Below are positions 10,211 to 22,752 of a stretch of 64,000 nt of DNA, piece by piece. Source of the stretch: Annulohypoxylon bovei var. microspora (taxonomy: Eukaryota; Ascomycota; Sordariomycetes; Xylariales; Hypoxylaceae); assembly GCA_022836615.1 (NCBI GenBank), contig MU405224.1:62001-126000 (forward strand), written 5' to 3'. The position numbers and the translations under genes were made by a program. Numbering within the stretch: the first letter of the stretch is position 1; each line of letters opens with the position of its first letter. The notes beneath the pieces were generated by a model that saw nothing but the letters and a program-made list of their open reading frames with translations, ran no database searches and had not been told where the DNA came from.

Positions 10211-13199
10211 AAGTGCGACAGTCCCGGCAGTTTCCGGAAAGATTTCGACCCCAATTTAAGAAGCATGACGTCCTCCGAAGCAATTGCCGTGAACGACGTT
10301 CCGCAAACAACGGCGGTCAATATCCAAAGTGTTTGCCTATGCATAGGCAGATATAGCCATTCCTGTTCGACGGGGTGAAAGGTTTAGCAACGATGGGCTG
10401 CCACCTGCACCACCTACACCACCTGCATCACCCGTGGGGTCGCTGACACGGCGAGAGAGAGAAAAAAGTATTGATTACCCACCCGAAACGGTAATAAAGA
10501 GGGTCTCTGTAAGATTTTCAGCCGAGAACGTTGTGTAGGGTGACACTGCGTGACGGTTCAACTCGCAACGGTTTCTTACTGATTAGAAGCCATTATCGTA
10601 ACATAAAACATATTATGATGACCCACCGCATAAATTAGAATTCGCTCAACACTTAACAATGACGCAGTTACGCTACTAATCCTTCTCAATTCCGAACTTA
10701 TCCGACTTTCTTCTGTGATATAAATTCCTCAAGAAAAATGAGGCAGTGAGGGTGGCTATATATGTGAGCTGGTGAGGAAAGGCATAGCCACCAGCTTTGA
10801 TATTAGCGCTCCAATAGTGCGTAGATGTGTAAGTGGGTATGTCGAGATTTTATATGACGATACACATAGGGACCCTCCCTTGACTAACAGGATTACAGGA
10901 TACAGCCAGACAGGATAAAGCTTAAACAACGTTTAATATCCATCGACAACTTATAAAGAGGTTGCATATCCGATCATCTCCCAAGACGGGTCCGACTACA
11001 TACCTAGACTACTATTATGTAGATACCCCGCGATCTTCGTTAAGTGCCCGTCGCCAAGGATACCGAGAATTTCTTGATTCCCCAGACCGCGAACTTATGA
11101 TGGGCAGATTTCTTGGCTCTTGGCAAAGCTTATTGCTCGTGGATGTCGGCCACGTCGGCTTGGCATTATCAAGAAGATCTCCAGAGCTCCCGCCTAAGCA
11201 TTTCCAGAACCATCTCATGTCTCCTGTAATTGGCAGAACATGACAAGCGTAACGTTTGCTCCATACACCGACGCTTTTTTTTTTTTCTTTCTTTACCCAC
11301 TTGGCGGAAATGCTTATTTCAAACGTCTCGGACAGCGAGGAGCCAGTCTAGCCGACGATCATACCGACTTCAGGTATCAAGGTCTATGCGAATTCAAAAT
11401 TCAAGAAAACTCAAGCGGTCTATGTTGTCTTAGCAAATTGAGTCCGCCACACAATTATCGGCTGAGTGGGTTTTTGAATTTCAACAAGTAACTCAAAGAT
11501 CACGATGTATGTGGGATCTCGATCTGGGGATCCGGGTGTATCGGCCTGGCTTGAAACCACCCCGGGTGCCTAAGACACGAGGATCTAGACCACCGTGTTG
11601 TTTCTTATTACCAGTGCAGCAACCGCGATAATGAAGCCGGATAATAGGCACCGTAAGACATGGCGAGCAACATCATGTCCATTGCGACATTAAAATGTCT
11701 TGTTGAGAAAATCCAGTAAGGATAGACCCGAAACTCACGGTTGACAAGACACTACCATCTCGGTATTCAACATGTTTGCTATAGCAAGCATATCATACCG
11801 AAAGCACGAGGGACCATTCTCGGCATTAAAGTATACTTATTCACCCACAGAATTAACCTAACTTGTTTAGGATTGAGAGATCCGTCGCCTGGTTGAGCGT
11901 TCCAGAAAACATGAGCTTCAAATAGTGAAACTTTTGGGTTAAGTCTCCATCCTAGAATCGCCATGCCTAAATCGATAGCTACCTAATATAAATATAAATA
12001 GGACAGTACTATAAGCTTTACAATACTTTCGAACCCAAGCAGCGTAGACCATCTTTTCCTTGGATCAATCGTGTATAGAAGAAAACACCCTTACAGTTTG
12101 AGCCCATTTAGCTCTTCATCGTATCCCTTCCATCATTATCCTCGTGTCTTACTCCACTAATACAGTATGATACTCATCCCTCGAGGTTGTCTCCAAGCTC
12201 CGGCACATCAACCCGAGGTTCTACGAGCACGTAGCAGATGAGGATGAGAATGCGCCACCCGAAGCCACGAGATTCCCGCATCTTGGCTTCTCGCCTTGTC
12301 GAACCTCGGATCGCGATGCCGAAAGCCTCAAGACAACCTACACACATACGGTAAACAGCTACATGGGCAGGTATGGTTGCTCATACGTAGTCCGTATCCG
12401 ACGCACGGTGTAGATGTCTCTCGAGAACCCTTCCACCGCATTTAAGGCTTTGGCTATAGCATATGTCAAGCTCGCGTGGCGCAAATGGGCCTTGTCTAGC
12501 CCATTCCGCAAGTCGCCGGGTGCTGAGACAATAAGAACTCAAATTAGATGTACGGTGTACAGACGTGAGGTAGGCTTAACGCTCTTGTGAGGTTTATTCT
12601 AGGACGCGAAACGCTGGCCCTCGTATCAGTTGATGTTACATACCTACTAGGTAGTATAATAAAGGCATCACTAATATAGATAGTAATTAGCTTGCTCCCT
12701 ATAGGGGCTTAATATAAAGAATATTAACTAGACTACCGGTTATTTAAACCTGTAGTTAAAATAAGAACTAACTATGGCCTTCTAGAAGTATGTCAAGTAT
12801 TTTTTTATTTTTTTTTTGGTGGCGGTGCTCTCTTCACACAACGATTCATGATAGGATCTACTACTCTTTAATGGAATATTGACATAATAAGAGAACAAAT
12901 AACGGGACTGGTTGGTGAATGGGGATGAGGTCTAGTGGGGTGTAGAATAAGGCAGTGCTAAGAGCAAGGGGTGGGTTTGTCCTCCAATATACCCATACCT
13001 CTTGTTCCTGTTGGTTAAAGATTGCACGACTGTTGAATACTGGTCTAATGATGACACCTAAAGACTATCAAGCGATTGACTCTATACCACCACAGGCTCG
13101 TATTAGCGCACTAGACGGCCTAATACAATAGTCCTCTATTATCCCAGACCCTTCTCCATGACTTGATCTTCATCGACTTCCCAGTTTCAACGTACCATC

Positions 13200-15878
13200 T
13201 CATCCGGCATCATACCTATCAGGATCTTGCGTCAAGTCTGTATTGATAACCAAGTCATCCCTTCCCCTTAGGTGCATGATAATCGTCACCCCTTGGATCC
13301 CCAGATCTTCATCTTCGTTTATGGTGCTCTCATCGCCAAGTCCCGTATAATCGATATCCGTACCTCTTAGTGAAGCCCGAGTAGATAGCTCGGCCTTCAG
13401 CAGGCGGATCTCTGCCGCCAACGCTAGATAGCGGTCCTTCCAATTGCAGTCGTGGTTCGGGGGTGAGATGGGACTTGGGCGGTGTATTTCGATATTTGAT
13501 GTTTCGTCGGAGCTCGAGACGAAGTCCCTAGCTACTCCTAGAGTCGAGGTATCGCTCTCGGATGCGGTGCCCTCGTTGATGTCAATTACGGCTTGTGGTT
13601 GTAGTGGTGAATGAGTTGTACAAGTTGCAAAACTTAACGGAGAACGCTCGTTCTCGCGTATCGTAGGAGTATCGACTCGAAGGCTAGAGTATCTAGTTCC
13701 AGGCTGGACGGTCTCAGCCCGGGAATGCTGATGTACCAACTGGTGGGTATGACTGGACTTTTCGGAGGTTTGATTTGAATGAAGAACATTTGAACGAGCA
13801 GACGAGCGGCTAAGGAACCCATTCCGTAAGTACCTAGCGTCTTCGACTTGAAGGTGTGTTGGGTAATGTCCCTGTTCATGGCTATGTTCGTGATGAGAGG
13901 ATGTCTTATGATTCACCCTCGGTGAATCGTCGCGAAGTGAAGTTGATGGCGTTCCTATCATATGAGGAGATAGCTTATGACTTGCTTGAGAATGTACATT
14001 CGCGGACGAATGATCCAGCCAAGACTCCGGTTTCTGATGTTGTGTGACATGCATTGCCGTCGGCGGAGAAGGAGCAGCCATTCGTAGAAGATCCAGACTC
14101 GACCTAGTCAACTTGCCGAACGAGTCCCTTACAAGATGAAACCTATAGGCTAGATCTTTCGGATGCTCGCCTTTTGTTTCACTTGAGCTCACCACAGGAG
14201 AATTTGATAAATGCCTATGGTCCTTAGGATTGATATGGTGCAATCTAGACTTAGCATCGCCAGCTTCTTTTCTTGGCGTTTTCAGCCATGATGGTGGACT
14301 CACCACACGACTTTTGGGTATAGGTGTTTTGTCTGGCGTATAATCTGCGACCCCTCTTGATATGGTTGGAATGGGATGTTCATTTACAATTTTGTGTTCG
14401 TCTGCGGCACGGCCACTCGTTATGCCGTGACTGTGGTGGGAGTCGTGAAACCCCGAATAATGATGCCAGTGAGCTATGTTTAAGGGTCTCGATGCCTCTT
14501 TGCTGGATCGTGAACCTGTTACGCAAATGACCGAGCCTTCATCTGATACAAAAGAATTCTTGAGCGAAGCTCTAGACCTCCCTGCCTCATCACTTCGGTG
14601 TAGGGCACAAGTGATGCTATGCCGATATGGATAATGCCCCTCATGCGTTGCTCTGCATATAGGATTGTCACATTCGACTCTGGTACTAGATACTTCATGG
14701 TCTAAGCCGTCTTTATGCCGATGGGAACATGCTGGGTAATGAGATTCCTGAGAAGCTGGTAGCTCAGCAGCATGAGACTCAGCTGTCGATTCCCTTCTCT
14801 CCTTATCTGCGACGACGAAAGGATTTTGCCTCACCGGTCGGCTAGGTATGTTCTGAGAGGAACCAATATGGTCCGTAATGGGACTCACAGCTGCTGTTGT
14901 TGAGGGCGGGGTTGTTGGTTCCTCACCACCCGTAGCTTCTGGTTTCAATTTGCGATATACATTTCTTCGATGGCGTGCTCGTGTTTCATCTAGCCTGAGA
15001 GTATGACTTGGCGGGTGGACGAAGTCCGCGTGTGCCCCCTCCGTGTTAGGTACCTCACAAACGCATTTTGCGCATAACCGATGGTTACAAGACACGCAAT
15101 GAGTTTGAGACCAAGTTCGTGCAGAACAGACGTGACAGATTCTACAGAATCTCCGGTGGCCGGCAGTCCTATCGCCTAAAAGAGACAGGTCTTCATCGTC
15201 AGAAAACCAACCAGTTGGCCTTCTGATGCCATGCTGTTCAAATAATTCGCGAGCGAACTTTTGCTGTTTGGCTTCTGTAGCTAGAGATGAGTTTCGCGAC
15301 ACTGTTAATGTACTTGGTGTGCTTGGCGCTGCCGGGATAGACTTTGTTGTCTTCAAAGGTTTGACTGGCTGCGGAGAGTGGATAGAAGTTTGACTTGGAT
15401 CGGTGACTTCGAGCGTCGGGAAGGTATGTAGACTGGTCACGGAGCTTGGGATATCGCGCTTCGGTCTCCCAAGGAATCCCTCAATATACTTCTGTCCAGC
15501 TCGGTTCGACTTTGTAGGTCTTGGAGTGCGGTTGGTTAAACTAGAGGAGCTGACAGTAAAGCCATGTTCCTGATTATGCGCGCGCCTGTCACCTTGCAGA
15601 CCAATGAACGAGTGGCCAAGAGGGGCAAGCCATGGTCCAGCGGCGCCGAAATATGAACCCGAGTGTCGGCCCTAACCAACCAATACGTATTTCCGCTCTC
15701 GGGCTATAAACTCGGGGTCTTCCGGCATTTCATGATGAGAATGGGTAAGGTGGTGAAGCCGACGTATCCGAGACAAGACAGTTCCTTTCGGTATGACCTT
15801 TTGAGCCAATGGTGTTTGAGTGTGGGCAGTAGGAGTGTTCACGCTTGATGGAGGATCATCCCATGAACAAGTCGGCAT
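13200..15878 (-). CDS. Ser/His-rich protein with two Cys/His clusters, unknown function
   Basis: I do not recognise a named family. The firm part is the long exon 15569-13200. Its frame has no ATG before the first conserved-looking segment, so a 5' exon is needed. I propose 15878-15687 joined to 15569 (intron 15570-15686, phase 0), giving 853 residues; this junction is tentative. The first Cys cluster follows GIRRPTGWFSDDEDLSLLGD and reads as CxxCxxC, then HCxxCxHRLCxxCxC, resembling a small zinc finger. A second cluster (ACSHRHKD, then CDNPIC, then HEGHYPYRH and TC) may also bind metal. Most of the rest is Ser-, His- and Pro-rich and probably disordered. The C-terminus has a short coiled coil (RYLALAAEIRLLKAEL) and ends with a compact conserved-looking segment, VTIIMHLRGRDDLVINTDLT. 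A nuclear or cytoskeletal adaptor role is only a guess. Confidence 0.65.
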
Positions 15879-16284
15879 ATTTAATATCGGTCCTGTCGAC
15901 AATGTAAAGCGTTGGCCGATAATAGGCTGTCGCACCAATCCAATAATCGATATTCGATGAACCTATGATGGTTGATATAATAGAAAGACCAATAGTTTAG
16001 ATTGTCCATTGATACATAATAGACACTAGACACTAGACAAGGTTAGATGGAAGGGAGGTAGGAATTGACTTTAGACCCTAGTAGGGAAATTAGGGAAGCT
16101 GTAACTGGGAGTATGACAAGCACTGATATAAAGATATCTCATGAATGGATAACAGAAAACGCTAGGCAGTAAATAAATCCTAAGCATGCTCAATTCGTGC
16201 TATTAGGCGGCTTTCGCAGTAAGGAATAGGTTTGTGATGTACAAGTTGGCCATTGAAGTTCCCTCCTTTCCCCTAAGGCACCAT
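15879..16284. other. Intergenic spacer between tandem minus-strand genes
   Basis: About 400 bases, AT-rich, holding the 3' flank of the ATP synthase delta gene and the promoter side of the upstream hypothetical gene. A short TAGACACTAGACACTAGACAAGG direct repeat lies near 16020-16040 (as three related units). No gene is seen. Confidence 0.5.
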
Positions 16285-17113
16285 CTATTTAAGGACTGCT
16301 TGCAAGGTCTCCAAAACCTATGAATATGTTAGTGATCTCTGCAATAACGTAATAACGTAACCAAGCTGATGGACAACTATCATACCTCTAACTCAATCCT
16401 TGCCTCCGCGATGTCTTGCTCGCTGCCGCTGCCGTTCGCAACCTTTTGCGCTTCAGCAATCTGGGATCTAACAGCATCCGCGCTGAAGTCCTCTAGGGGG
16501 TAGCCTTCGACCGCATTGATGCTCAAGGCCGAGTTCGGCTGGACAATAGCAAAGCCACCGGAAACTACAGATAACCATTGTTTAGCCCTACATTCCAACG
16601 GCATGGATATTTATATTCTCTTTTGTCACATACGGAAGAATTGCTTGCTGCTGCCGCTCTCCTCGATGACCTCGACTAGACCGGGCTTCAATTGCTCAAT
16701 CGCTGGGACGTGGTTGGCAAGGACACCCATTTCTCCTGACTCGGCGGGAAGGTTGACTTGGACGACATCTTGGGATTTGTATATAGACTATTGCGGGAAT
16801 TAGCTAGCTGCATACTCGGAATTCGTCGTAGCATGCGCTAATTAGAGCAATGCGCTCTCGACGCTGATTACATCGCATGAAAGGTCAGGGGGAGATCGAG
16901 ATCCATATCTATATTCATACCTGGTGAGGGAGAGACAAGCTCAGCTTGATCTAAAATAGAGGTTAGCGATAGAATTAGCACAGGAATAATATTGAGACAA
17001 ACTTTGTCCGATGCGGCTTCGGCGTAGGTTCTTCGCTGAAGGGGTTGAATGGGGAGACGCATAGCCGTGGGACGAGCCCTCAGGGCTACGCGAGCGACGC
17101 GGAGAGTGTTCAT
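16285..17113 (-). CDS. atp16: Mitochondrial ATP synthase subunit delta (central stalk)
   Basis: Subunit of the F1 central stalk of mitochondrial ATP synthase, the homologue of bacterial epsilon. Five exons keep frame: 17113-17003, 16950-16921, 16787-16634, 16564-16386 and 16317-16285, giving 168 residues. All introns (52, 133, 69 and 68 nt) have GT-AG borders. The N-terminus (MNTLRVARVALRARP, Arg-rich, ending near RRTYAEA) is a mitochondrial presequence. The body follows the family: LPHQSIYKSQDVVQVNLPA, then GEMGVLANHVPAIEQLKPG and SGGFAIVQPNSALSINAVEG, forming the beta-sandwich, then the two-helix C-terminus ending LQAVLK. Exon 2 is a micro-exon of only ten codons, so automatic gene callers may truncate the model. 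Confidence 0.95.
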
Positions 17114-17930
17114 GATGACTGGTTGCGGTCAATTGGAGGATTCACGACAGAGCAAGCTCACGATGAACGTTGACTTCAAGCAATTTAGAAACATTGAAGT
17201 TATCGGGCTTTCGGTACAATTTTAGTCTAAACCCTATTGGGGATAGCTTAGCACGTGATATATATACATTTGATTCGGAGACCTGGCTGCCGTTCCGCTA
17301 AATCACCTGACTTTGACACCTACCTTAGTCATCGAATCTAACGGTCCGAAGGATTCGGAGGATTGCGAAGGCTTATGCACTTTCGTCCAATCAAGTTCAA
17401 TTGACGTCTTCAATCTTCAATCTTTAAATGTTTCTGATAGAAATATCAACCTTGAAACAATTCGAAAACTTGCTTAAAAATTAACACTGCCATTTCATAC
17501 ATGGCTGTTTCTTTATCTTAATGAAGTATAGACTTTGTGTCGTAATGATTATTACATAAAGTCGTTATAATATTCTTCCAATGTTCTTTGGTTCCGATTC
17601 TTGTTCTGTGGTATATTCTGGAAGTCTTTACGATCGGGTGTGCCCGGAGACCTAAGCCACCTATAACAGGAAATAAGAGTAGCACAAGCTGTCAGAAAGA
17701 AGGTGGCAAGGACGGCTTGGGCCGTGAACGTAGTGTACCCATTAAGGTAAACTTTGCCCTGCCAAGACAGGATTACCGAGTCGTGCGTCAGAACTATTAC
17801 GGCGCTACCAAATATTATTAAGATACCAGGCTCTCCAACTATGACCTAAGAATCTCGTGAGGTTTTGATGGATATGAGCGACACTTGGGCTATTCGGAGT
17901 GGTGACCGTGTTCGTGCGTAATCCTGTTAA

Positions 17931-17954
17931 GGCGGCAGCGGCAGCGGCAGCGGC
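17931..17954. repeat. GGCAGC trinucleotide-type microsatellite
   Basis: Twenty-four bases of near-perfect GGC/AGC alternation. A closely similar tract lies 2 kb away at 19972-19998. No reading frame with support runs through it. Confidence 0.8.
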
Positions 17955-19971
17955 TACAATTGAAGCTCTCATGACAATTAGTGCAGATCCTAACATTACA
18001 TCATACCTTTGGATCTGCTTGCGACGACTTGCGACACTACTCTAACATCGTAGCCAAACTTGGCTGAAGACAAGCTTTTTGGATGTGTCACAGGACTCAC
18101 GAAGGATGCCGGTCAAACGGCATAGCTGAGAAGACCCTGAATAAATCCTACAAACTACTACGTATGTCGTACATACCCATTGGTTGTTGTGTAATACTCA
18201 AACATCGCTAATTGGGAACATATGGCAACAGGGGTTTGGACCCTACCTTGGCTATCAATGTTGCTCTCGAGTATACAACAGGAATCCAAGTGCGAATCTT
18301 CGACGGAGAATTGACCAAGCTAGGCTTAGTATTTTCAACCACGCGCTGATGCCGCTGTTACATAGAAATACTAAGCTTCGAAGAGTGTACCTAGTCCTGA
18401 ATGCGGGGTGGTCGACACTAGCAAACTACCTACGCTACTTTGGAGATCTAACAAAGTAGGTCCGTATTTAGCTGCTACTTAGCTGCTTAGTTGCGTAGCC
18501 AGGTAAAAGAGGGGGATTCCGACATCTCTTACCCGTGGGCGAAAGGGAGCCACGATCATAAGTACGAAATTGACTTAGCTTGCCCTGCTTGCCTACATAG
18601 TATCCCGCGCCGCTATTGTCTGATCTTCAACAGCGATCAAAAGTGCCCAAAACAAGAAGTGGAAAGATGAGCATAAAGTTGGATAGTTGGGTAATGCTCA
18701 GCTTATCAGCTAAACATCAAATATAGCGAATATGCGAAATGGCGTACGTAAGGCACAGTCAGGCAGTCGGGTTACCCCTCAAGCCGATGGAGAGCGCATC
18801 CCATACCATGTGTCAAAGGAGATCAACCTCCTTACCTCTTTAAAAGAGGGGCTGTTTGGGGGTTCTATCCACCTTCATTCGTCGTGGGGTGCTCCAGCAA
18901 GATACTGTATCTTCCATTGGCGAGCGCCGGCGGGATTTGGGAGAGGGGACACTCAGCACGTAAGGGTTGCCACTCCCATCAGAGCGTCGATTATCCCAAA
19001 GTCTCACATGTTCTAGCACCTGGCAATGAAATAAAAACCACACCACGTGTTCTATGAGAGCTGCACTCTTATTTCTCGAGACTAACGACAAAAGATTAGG
19101 GTGAAGTACTAGCGGCCATCTCTTGTTTTCTGATGTCAGAGGACATGATGGTGTGAGCGATAGAGTTGCATAGGGAGGCAAGCGAAGAATCCACATGCCA
19201 TAGACGATATACTTTTATTATCCCGAGTACCCGCGTGTGGTCCGAACTAGGTTGCGTGCTGCAGCCTGCAGGGAGCGCTGCGTAACAGTACCAAATGTCA
19301 TGCTGGACGCAGGAGGACATGTTAAGGCATGTCCAGTCGATACGCGACGAATCAAAGGGCTGAGAAGAGCCGGGGTAACGGATCAGGTACTCCCTATACT
19401 GTGCTGTACTGTACAACATCTTCCTCCATGTCGTGCCATCATCAGGGCTTTGATAGACGGGGTTGTCTTTTACAAGGCTTATGATAGGGAGATTTGAGAA
19501 TGCCTCCAATTTACTGTCGCTAAAGACTTGCTACTATTATCCCAAACGATCCGGGTCGGGATTTAGTCTTCAGAACCTTAATGTCCCTTAACCTCTTTAA
19601 GGCGGCATCCATGATGGATTGGTGAGAGCTCACCGCCTTACGCCTCACTAAACGAGTACTCCTTCTAGGTATTGCATCTATGCGATGGTAGGCTACACAA
19701 AGCCATTTAAGTTCTCTGCTTACCTGCGTTGGAAGTAGAATTAACCTTTACAGCTGGCTGCTGGCCAGATTTAGTAGTCGGACAACACAGCTGCTGAAAG
19801 GATGATTACACAACTTTCGGGATAGGCGAAGTGATGGTGGGTAGGCAACACGATCCATGTATGGTTGCATCCGGGTTCATTCATCTGCATCTACATGCTG
19901 TATCTTGTATCAAAGAGCCTTCTAGCTGGAAAAGGATAGCCGTAAGAATTCGGTAATTAACTAGCCCTGGA

Positions 19972-19998
19972 ACAGCAGCGGCAGCGGCAGCGGCAGCA
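19972..19998. repeat. CAGCGG microsatellite
   Basis: CAG/CGG alternating triplets over 27 bases, similar to the tract at 17931-17954. Intergenic. Confidence 0.8.
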
Positions 19999-22752
19999 AT
20001 AACAAGAAGACAATTTCGGAGAATAATGAGCCAGGACCATCAAAACCAATTCTAGGAAAGCCTAGAGGACATGCCTAGCATTAGCTTTACGATCTGTTGC
20101 GGACACTGTGAGCGATAAAGAAATACCCGTGTAAAGGGGGGATGAACTGTCTTTCTCAACAACACGCCGGTCGAGAAAACTTTTTTTTTCTCCTTTCGGC
20201 CTGCAGAGGAAAAGATTTTACACAGCTCTAGATCGACTAAACTAGACCGCATGAATACAACCGAGCTATGTATGTATGTATCCATCTCACCGTCGAATCG
20301 AAGCGACAAGACACGCGAAATTACGAAAATTAAGAAAATTAAGAATGAAAAAAAATTCATTAGTTCGAAAAGTGGCTCATAGAAATTCGCGATCAAGCAC
20401 AACATGCGGATCGGTTGACATTCAGCCCATCGTTCATGTACAGCTTAACAAAATTAAAGAAATTACTTGCAGGTCCAGATGCGCCCGGACGTCTACGCAG
20501 AGCGGCCTCGGCCCCCTGTACACTTCTTTACTTACATACGACTTACATAGAGTCCCGTAGTATGTGGTGACACTACCCGCGCTTGCTCACCTGCTTAGGT
20601 CGTGTCGCAGTGCAGATATGACATTAGATGAGCTGGATGAGTAAAAAGCGAAATCGGCATCCTGTGTCCATTGTTCTGGGAAATCCATATCTGGAATGAC
20701 ACTTTGAAAAATCGAAAAGTGACAAGTTACTCATCCGGCATAATCGGTTTGGTCGGTTTGGTCGGTCTGGTATCGGTAACTCTCTTTCATATCTACTCAT
20801 AATCCCATATTGTTCTGCTCGTATTGTCTATAATGCAGTTTTCTGTGCAAATGTGTGTAATGTATTTCATGTTGTAGATAAGTAGGTATGGTCCTAATGT
20901 ACATATATGGATATATGTAGGTCTGCAGGTCTGGTGTAAGTAAGATGGGGGTACCTAGGAATATAAGTAAGCGACAGGCGTAAGGCGAGTACCGAATAAA
21001 TATGATATTTGTTTCTTATGTACTTCCTGACCGGGGGTTCCTCGGCGATGAGTGGTTGTATGTAGTAGCAGCAGCTGGTTGCTGATTCTGCAGGCTGCAG
21101 CAGCGATAAAAAAAGACTGGAAGGCGTAGGGTGAGGATGGTGAGGGCGGGCATAGGAAGGCGCAAGGGCAGGGGGAACCTTGGTACTCGAAGATCCCAAG
21201 GCCCCGCCCGGAACTCACTTTAGAGCCAAGATCCCAAGCGCGCCTTCTAAAGAGTCCCAAGCCCTCCCAAGCCTTCCAAGCCTTCATTATCCGCCGCCGC
21301 CAATTCCACAGTATCACGCCAGTTACTATCGTACGGAGTACAACACCTTCCTTGCCTTCGTAGTCTCGGATGTGAGTCCTAAGTGTAGACAAGTGCAGGT
21401 ACGATACATTTTTGTTGTACTAAGTTAGTCCAAGTTTTAATGGAAGTCGCCATTTACATTACATTATGTACGTATAGACATAAGGCATAAGACGTATGGT
21501 TGTATTAGTTAGACCAGTAATAGTTGCGCATACCGCTTGTTTCCCACGTTTCCCACTCGTTTTACCATTCGTTTTCTTTCCCACCGCTCCAGCTATCCAG
21601 TAGTTTTATCATGTTGCTCCAGCGTTACGATGGATGATCAAATCTTTGCTAGTTCTATTCCATCCTAGAAGTGTCCACATGCAAACAAATCCATTCAAGG
21701 CCGTTAGAACCAGACACCAGATCCCATAGCCTCTGGTTTACAACCCTCACACTCACACTCGCCTTCACTACATACCTGACTACCTACATACATAGTACTG
21801 TCATAGAAGACCCCTCTCTTTCCATCCCCGGTTTTCTCTAAAATTCATTTCCCATTTTCCATTTTCCATTTCCCATTTCTATCGCCTCCTTCTCCCACAT
21901 TCTGTTGAATTTAGTTTCCCTTTATTTCTAGGAATTCGTTGTTTGACTATTCACATTCGGAGTCCTTACTAAGGGTCTAAGGGCCCGGGCTCCAGATGGT
22001 CTGGTCTGTTCTTAGACGTTTGCGAATAATAAGAGAATACATTTGTATTCCCTCTTTGAACTCTTTGACACAGTACCGCCTCGACGTCATATTTTAGTTA
22101 GGGCCAAGAATTTACCAAGACCTCTACGCCTCCGTTGTCCGACTGAGCAATTTCATTCTACATACCTACTCGGAAGGGCAAATCCTCCTTTTTACCTGTC
22201 CTACCAAAGGAGTCTGAATATCTCTCAATCTTACCTTGGCAAAAAATAAAAAAGCCGCCACCTAAGACATCGCTGTCGCCGACTCCCACTATCAATCTCT
22301 TGGCCTCTCCAGAACTGAGACCTCAACGGACTTATTAAATTTACCTGCATACATTCAATCTTTTGAACTCGGTTCGCGGCATCATGGGCCGTCAATTATA
22401 GCGAAACGGTCCCTAGGGACAATACTACAAAATCTCCTCAAGGGACTAGATTTTGCACGTAAAAGTGTATCGTATCCACGGCAACTTATTATTCATAACT
22501 TCACCGACCAAACCACGTCTAAATTTAGCATTTGCACTGTCACCTGCACTTGCAACTGACACCTGACACTCGTCTACCTACTTCCAATATCTTGACATTG
22601 CGAAAAATTAAAACAGCGCGCGTTATTAGCAGATATCGCACGCATATTCTCGTATTTTCGACATACAAACTTCCAAGTACATCTACACGATATTGAATCA
22701 CCAAGTTTCTATCACACATTTAAGTGAATAGTTACTTATCATCGCCATCAAT

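Larger units (their letters stand above)
8930..13199. other. Long intergenic region upstream of palH
   Basis: No gene recognised in about 4.3 kb. The palH-proximal part has a 9-bp repeat at 9060-9082. A 7-bp inverted repeat (GTTCGAT/ATCGAAC) lies at 9837-9858 with further ATCGAAC copies behind it. Two minisatellites with 10-bp period lie at 10031-10090 and 10171-10210. The stretch 12640-12830 is AT-rich with poly-T runs. Open frames such as 10962-11243 have no family resemblance. Confidence 0.55.
17114..22752. other. 5.6 kb gene-free region between divergent genes
   Basis: No recognisable gene. Open frames (for example 19096-19509 minus and 20955-21392 minus) look random and match no family I know. 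Two GGCAGC-type trinucleotide tracts are present (17931-17954 and 19972-19998), plus a 9-bp TCGGTTTGG repeat near 20747-20775. From about 21800 to 22752 the DNA is rich in pyrimidine tracts (TTCCATTTTCCATTT type), typical of a long fungal promoter and leader; this probably belongs to the gene at 22753. Confidence 0.5.
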
